Positions 59,014-64,000 of a DNA stretch of 64,000 nucleotides are shown piece after piece. The notes under the pieces were generated by a model that saw nothing but the letters and a program-made list of their open reading frames with translations, was not told the origin of the DNA and did not search any database. This DNA comes from Brienomyrus brachyistius (lineage: Eukaryota; Chordata; Actinopteri; Osteoglossiformes; Mormyridae). The stretch spans positions 22,259,629-22,323,628 of the forward strand of contig NC_064550.1 of assembly GCF_023856365.1 (NCBI RefSeq). The letters run 5' to 3'. Every line of letters begins with the position of its first letter. Position 1 is the stretch's first letter. A program made the position numbers and the translations under genes.

Positions 59014-61354
59014 TTTTTTGTGTCACAGATTCAAAACATATTGGGTAATAAGTTCGGCCCCCTCCGTATGCATTATGGTCCTGCCCTCAGCAATGTCCGT
59101 GCTCCTGCTGCATGGCGCCTTCCTCTCTGACTTTAAAGAGTTTGAGCCGTTGGAGTCCCCAACAGGATGAGGTGAGGACCGCGAGGGGGTCCGATTCGTC
59201 ACCCCATCATAGTGTCTGTTCGTTAATCGAGGACTGACCAGGTCTCTGATCAGTAATGGCAGCCCCTGCTTGTTGTCCCCCCACCCCGTTTCCAGGTCAT
59301 GAATCAGGGAGGGTTAGTGACAAAAAAGGTTCTGCTAATAGCCAGGTCCCCCCCGGTCCCTCCCTGCAGAGACGGGGGGCTGTCATAACTGCATCGTGAT
59401 TCATGGCCTGTCAGCTTTGAAGTGCGGTTGGTTTGTTTCTGGGGGTGGGTGGGGGGGTGATGAGGTCAGAATCCAGAGGCGGGCATGATGCGGGAGACCC
59501 GTAGACCCAAAATGAACGGATCCCAGATATACAGTGACATCACTCTGCCGATCCCAGGATTTGGACTAGTGACATTCTGATCGCAAGTACAGCATCCTGG
59601 GCCCAAGGAGACCCGATCTCATGTTGGCTGGTGCCTCCATGAGCCCATCAGGTAATGGAAACGAGGGTCTTCAGATGACGATGATCACCACTAATCTTTT
59701 TATTAGATTTTATTCACCCGCTGAGTGACGTCCCTCCTTTCCCGCTGCAGCCCACGCCATACCGTCCCGACACACGGAAATAATAACAGCGATAACGGCA
59801 ATACTAAGACGCGCGCATCGATCCCGCCGGGGGAATGCTGCCGCGATGTGTTGACTTATTACACAGCGCTAGGCGCCAAATCCATAATTAGACTCTTTTG
59901 TTGCGAAATGTTGTTGTTGAAAATGTAATTATGAAAGATGAAACGCAGCCTTCAATGGGATCGCCGTAAAATGGCATAATTAATATGGGGTTTGCGAGAA
60001 CAATTCTGTAATACTGGGCCCTCAGTTGCGAGTGAAATTAATTAACTGTGCCAGGATTTATGAGGGAGGCGCCAAAATGAAAAGAATTAATCCGGGGAGG
60101 GGGGGGGAAGATGGATGGTGGCTGAAAAATGATGATACCCAGGATGGGGTGCTCTCTAAACGTTTTAGGGGGGCAGGTTTTGGGGACAACTTGGGATCGC
60201 TGACACAATTAACCACTGTGAGCCGACAGCTGCGATGCAGCAGGAATTGGGTAATTTTTGGCTGGGATTCTTCCATAGAAATACCCCCCCCCCCCACCCA
60301 GCAATCACACTCTCCACGCAGGAAACAGGTATCAGAGGCACTGAACCAGCACATCCCTCAAAATCATTAAAACAAAGTTACGAATCCCCTCCCAAAATAA
60401 CACCACATTCTGGAGGGAAGAGATGCTCCACAACTGGCTTAACTGGTCAGTGTTGCTTTACTGGTGTTGATAACAAACTGGGGAGACATTTAAAAAGAGC
60501 TGTTCAACACATTCTGCCAGATAATCTGCGCTAAGGCCAATATCCAAGAGAGAAGGCAAAACTTTCCCAGAATGCACCAGTGTGGGTGAAGCTTTCTAAT
60601 ATGTAATAAAACAGGCTGAAATGAGGGGGAAGCAGAATATCACCATGGGGGCCAGTGGCTAAGCACCCCCCCCTCCCCGGCCAGTGATAATCTCAGCCTG
60701 GATTATTGAGCCTTTGCTGGAAACTGTCTCCTACTGGCTGGTGATGTGGGCGTCAGAGACAGTGGGTAGGGAGGGGCTTTAATAGGGGGCTAATTTGCTA
60801 ACTTCTCGCCCAAACTGGCGTTGCCGCTGCAGAGCTATGGAGCTGGAGAGTTAGAAGAACGATGAGGGGGGTAATTAGATCCCTCCCCCCCGACACACAC
60901 ACTGACAAGATAAATGAGGGGCTCAGCGCATCCGCGCGCGGGACAGTTGATTAGGGGGGTGTACTGGGATCAGCCGGCCCTCTGGAGCGTGTCCTCCCTG
61001 ATAATTAACTATACTCCACACGTGTTGGGGGGGGGGGGGGACAAGAAAGAGAGAGCTGGCGGGGGGCGGGGGGGGTACTAGGGCTGGGGGCAAACCAAGA
61101 GTCACAAATTGACATCTTTTGTCCCACCCTCAAAGCAATTATGAAATATTGTTTCATTTGCAACGCAGAAGCTGGGCTGATTTTGATGGATCTTACGTAT
61201 TTATTTCTCTTTATGTTGTTATCGTTTGATGGCAGGAAAGTTACCAGGAGTAGAAAAAGCACCATTAAAGAATGGGGTCCTGGATCTGGGTTCGAATGGT
61301 TTTTTTTTTCTAGAGATTTTCATCCCACCTGGGCGTCCAGAGTTGTGACCTGAG
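59014..61354. other. Unique non-coding stretch
   Basis: No gene recognised. A minus-strand SINE scrap with a B-box-like word lies at 59545-59605. From 59870 to 60060 the DNA is AT-rich and repeat-free with several TAATTA words, like a conserved non-coding element. G/C runs lie near 60103, 60284, 60667, 60886, 61027 and 61060. Confidence 0.4.
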
Positions 61355-61500
61355 CCGCACCTCACACATCCATCCGTCACCCAGATCCAGTGACTGGGGG
61401 GCCAGTACCAGGAAGCACGGTGGATGCCGAGGATGGGAAACATGGACAGTCTCAGGGCAATTTAGAGGCATCATGTTTCTAGACTATGGGAGGACACTAG
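61355..61500 (-). mobile_element. Decayed SINE-type repeat fragment
   Basis: CACATCCATCCGTCACCCAG, CAGGGCAATTTAGAGGC and CTAGACTATGGGAGGACAC follow the order of a common fish retroposon 3' region with heavy decay. Confidence 0.5.
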
Positions 61501-61612
61501 GCTAGGGGTACCAGTGATGCACAGTGCAGACAGCAGTGATGGAGTCCATGGAACTCTGGACCACAACACCTCCTGTTCGCAGAGAATAATACAAATAAAT
61601 CTGTCTATGGCG

Positions 61613-61643
61613 GGGGTGTGTCCAAACTTTGACTGGTTCTGTA
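61613..61643 (+). mobile_element. Tc1/mariner-type terminus, isolated
   Basis: GTGTGTCCAAACTTTGACTG then GTTCTGTA closely resembles the 3' terminal repeat of fish Tc1-like elements and lies in the same orientation as the better preserved end at 62322-62352. The body belonging to this end is not evident upstream. Confidence 0.6.
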
Positions 61644-61879
61644 AGTCACAAGATGAAGGTTTGCTTCTCAGGCTGTTATGCACCAAAAGTCCCAGATGAT
61701 CCCAGTCGAGGGAAAAGAATGAAAATCATGGACCAGACTCGTACCTTTGCTGGTCAAGTTGCCCTGTAGTGAGGTTGAAAGTTCAAGAAACGTCCCTCTG
61801 GTTCTGTTCGATCATGGATGGCCATCAGTGAATGGATCCTCTATAGGGAGATACCAGAACATCAGAGTTAAAACAGTAG

Positions 61880-62352
61880 CAGTCAAAAGTAAAGACACGC
61901 CAAGCTGCCTACAAAGGAGAGTGATAGAGTGTTGTGTCACATGACTTGGCTGCCAGACCTAAACACAGTAAAAATGGTTTCGGAGGAGTTTGACCAGAGA
62001 CTGAAGGAAAAGCGACCAATGAGAGCTCAGCCTGTATGTGGGTCCTAAAGGGGCAGCTGAAGAAGCATCTCAGGAGGCACCTCATAGAAGCGAAAGTAGG
62101 ATCTGCCAGTGATTTGAGCAACTGAGGATAAGGGTCTTGCTCAATGGCCCATTGGTGGGATCAGTCTGCTGATCCAGGGATTTCAACCAGCAACCTTCTG
62201 AGTCCCATCCCACAGAGCTACCCACCAACAAATTATTATGTTTTGTTTCATATTTATTTGGTTAGTGCATAATCCATATATGTTATTTTACAATTTAGAT
62301 GTCTTTATACTTATTATGGGTAGGTGTGACCAAACTTTTTACTGGCACTGTA
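61880..62352 (+). pseudogene. Tc1/mariner transposase relic with 3' terminus
   Basis: The stretch 61895-62095 matches the 3' part of a fish Tc1-like transposase gene: a TGTCACATGACTTGGC word, a decayed catalytic-region motif (PDLN...), and a downstream KEK region. It contains stop codons and frameshifts and is not functional. After an inserted SINE, the element resumes at about 62236 and ends with GTGTGACCAAACTTTTTACT then GGCACTGTA at 62352. The 5' half and 5' terminal repeat are missing. Confidence 0.75.
62125..62235 (-). mobile_element. SINE head inserted in the Tc1 relic
   Basis: On the minus strand: GGTGGGTAGCTCTGTGGGAT (A-box side), GAAGGTTGCTGGTTGAAATC (B-box side), then CCATTGAGCAAGACCCTTA. 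It lies between the transposase-derived part and the 3' end of the Tc1 element, so it is younger than the Tc1 insertion. Confidence 0.7.
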
Positions 62353-62516
62353 AGTCATAAATTTGATTTTACATTGGATAAGTAAGCAAAGGGGCCTTAT
62401 ATTGGAGGGTAAGGCAGGAGCAAGCAACCAGCGAGAGCTGAAGCTGGGGGTAGATTCTGGAGCTGCGTCAGTTGGGGGGGGCAGTCACGTATGGCTGCAG
62501 TGCCAGGCACAGTTAG

Positions 62517-62690
62517 TCCTGGTCATGGGCGTAAATTACGGAGGGGGGGGGGGGATGAGTGGGTTGTAACCCCCCCAATCAATCAAAACCAGCTAATACA
62601 ATCTGCCCAATAATTATGTTTCCCTCGTAATGGGTGGAGACCTCAACCCCCCAATATTCCAGCCAAAGTTACGCCCTTGGCCCTGGTAAT
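62517..62690. mobile_element. Short foldback element with GGGCGTAA ends
   Basis: The left end GGTCATGGGCGTAAATT near 62520 and right end AGTTACGCCCTTGGCC near 62667 are imperfect inverted repeats, about 13 of 16 bases. G and C runs lie inside. This resembles a frequent non-autonomous fish repeat that begins with GGGCGTA and carries poly-G and poly-C arms. Confidence 0.5.
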
Positions 62691-63324
62691 GTACCGGTAT
62701 CAGGCAAGCTAGTGTGGGAAGGGGTGGGGTGGAAGGCGGGGGCAAAATATAGGAAAGAGCGCCAGATATGCATCTGAGGATTACTACGGCTCGTCCACCC
62801 AAGTTCATATCCCATCATGCAGCTGTCAGTGAAGCGAGGCCGACTCTAATTCATCTAATGGCCATCGACAGAGACCCAGAAAAACAGGCACTCAGTTTCC
62901 CCTGATTGAATTAAACACCTTTTATGGTGGGAATCAATACAGTGAAGATGCGGAGGAGCCGGGGGGCGGGGGAGGGCCGGCACTGATATGTGGACTCGGG
63001 ATCTGTCTTGGGCCAGCCCCGCCCATGCTGCCGGGTTGGGGTGATGTTGTAATTCACGCAAATCAATGCTTTTAAAGCGTTTAACTGGGCCTAATAACGA
63101 ACTTCTGTCAAAACAGGCCCGGATTGCAGTCCACGGGAAAGACCCTTATCAATCATAATTGCAGAAAGGCCCGGAACCCAAGAAACGGGGCTCCACGTCG
63201 CGTTATTTTCTGTTAATCTACGTAAACGTGAAGCGTTAAACAAAACAAGCACATCAAATGTTAATTATGCAGTTTGGGAGGGGCAGGGTGGTTGAGTAAC
63301 TCATCACTAATAGATCAACAGGGG
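62691..63324. other. Unique non-coding stretch
   Basis: No gene recognised. AT-rich from 63060 to 63270. Confidence 0.45.
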
Positions 63325-63420
63325 GAAACTGTGGTGCGTCTCAGGCCGAAGGTTGTAGGTTTGTATCTCAGGAAGTCCGGCGTTAGTGTCCTGGATTTCA
63401 CACTCCAATGGAAAATCCCA
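63325..63420 (+). mobile_element. SINE head fragment
   Basis: GTGGTGCGTCTCAGGC followed by GAAGGTTGTAGGTTTGTATC reads like the A- and B-box parts of a tRNA-SINE. The tail is absent or unrecognisable. Confidence 0.5.
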
Positions 63421-63679
63421 CTGCAAACTGTAATTTGAATGGTGATCCGGTGGGATTTACCCTTTTTCCCAGTTATACAAAGTTGCATGTTCATGCTTTT
63501 GGAACGTATTCAGTTTAAGCTGTGTGGTCAGATCCCACAAACAAAGTGGCACTTGGAGGGGAGAGCAAGTGGAGGAGAGTAACATGAAGACAGCATTGTT
63601 TATTCGAGATGCATGCAGCAGAGGACCACAGCTGTTAACCTGAAGTTCTTCATTATGAGTGATTCTGTGGGACAATTCC

Positions 63680-63770
63680 ATTCAGGTTTCAGGCTCAGTT
63701 ACATCCTGGGATTTGGACCAACATCCTACAAAGCTGTAGCCTTAACTATTATGCCACCTGCTGGCAGCAC
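63680..63770 (-). mobile_element. SINE head fragment
   Basis: On the minus strand: GGTGGCATAATAGTTAAGGC then GATGTTGGTCCAAATCCCAG gives A- and B-box-like words in order. Confidence 0.5.
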
Positions 63771-64000
63771 ATGGGGTATGCATCAGCGTTGCTTTGCTCT
63801 TTATCTTGGGTCGATCCCAGGAAGCTTCAACGAACTGGCATTCTGAAAAACTGGTCTAGTCGTGTGGGATAATTAGAGAGACCTGCGTCATTGTTCAGTG
63901 TTGAGTGATTTAGCTGAACATCAGGCAGCAGATCAAACCCTGACTGGTGCCCCCCCTCCCCCCCCACATTGTCTCCGGCTGAAAAACAGCTGGGGTTGAA
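63771..64000. other. Unique non-coding end of window
   Basis: A C run lies near 63951. No gene recognised. Confidence 0.45.

Overview
This window is animal genomic DNA, almost certainly from a ray-finned fish. It holds one intact, recognisable protein gene: an intronless large-Maf transcription factor, mafb, on the minus strand (coding sequence 38899-39948, 349 codons plus stop). Fish origin is inferred from the Maf protein, from tRNA-derived SINEs ending in the AAAGCGTCTGCTA-type tail common in teleosts, from a V-SINE relic, from a decayed Tc1/mariner relic with the fish-type terminus, and from many CA/TG, TATC and GGAT arrays. I could not fix the species. The roughly 65-70 G or C homopolymers of 8 bases or more are a striking property of this genome.

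Layout. 1-35.1 kb: non-coding DNA with dense simple repeats, poly-C/poly-G runs, two copies each of two dispersed elements (60-500 and 16656-16899; 3830-4150 and 22660-22895), several SINEs, an 11-bp minisatellite (21684-22397), a degenerate TTCCCT-type array (27010-27540) and a 32-bp minisatellite (31610-32330). A CpG-rich stretch at 960-1315 could be an unrecognised first exon. 35.5-46.5 kb: AT-rich, nearly repeat-free DNA centred on mafb. The 8.0 kb from 35539 to 43557 has no G or C run of 8 or more. This block holds the 3' UTR, the gene, a GC-rich 5' UTR, and a compact promoter with a TATA-like box, a near-consensus Maf recognition element five bases upstream of it, a CCAAT box and an ATTA/TAAT palindrome. 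46.5-64 kb: more non-coding DNA with a nested tandem array (48685-49135), a 50-bp-stem foldback element (49164-49286), a 20-bp minisatellite with no indels over about 36 units (55571-56300), a Tc1 relic containing a SINE, and other repeat fragments.

How it works together. One developmental regulator sits in a gene-poor neighbourhood. This fits the known biology of MAFB, whose vertebrate locus lies in a gene desert with distant enhancers. The promoter arrangement suggests Maf-family autoregulation, which is inference. Most open reading frames elsewhere are chance or repeat-driven. I found no convincing new protein system. The best leads are the promoter MARE, the repeat-depleted island, the long foldback element, the inverted SINE arms around a V-SINE, and the unusual minisatellites.
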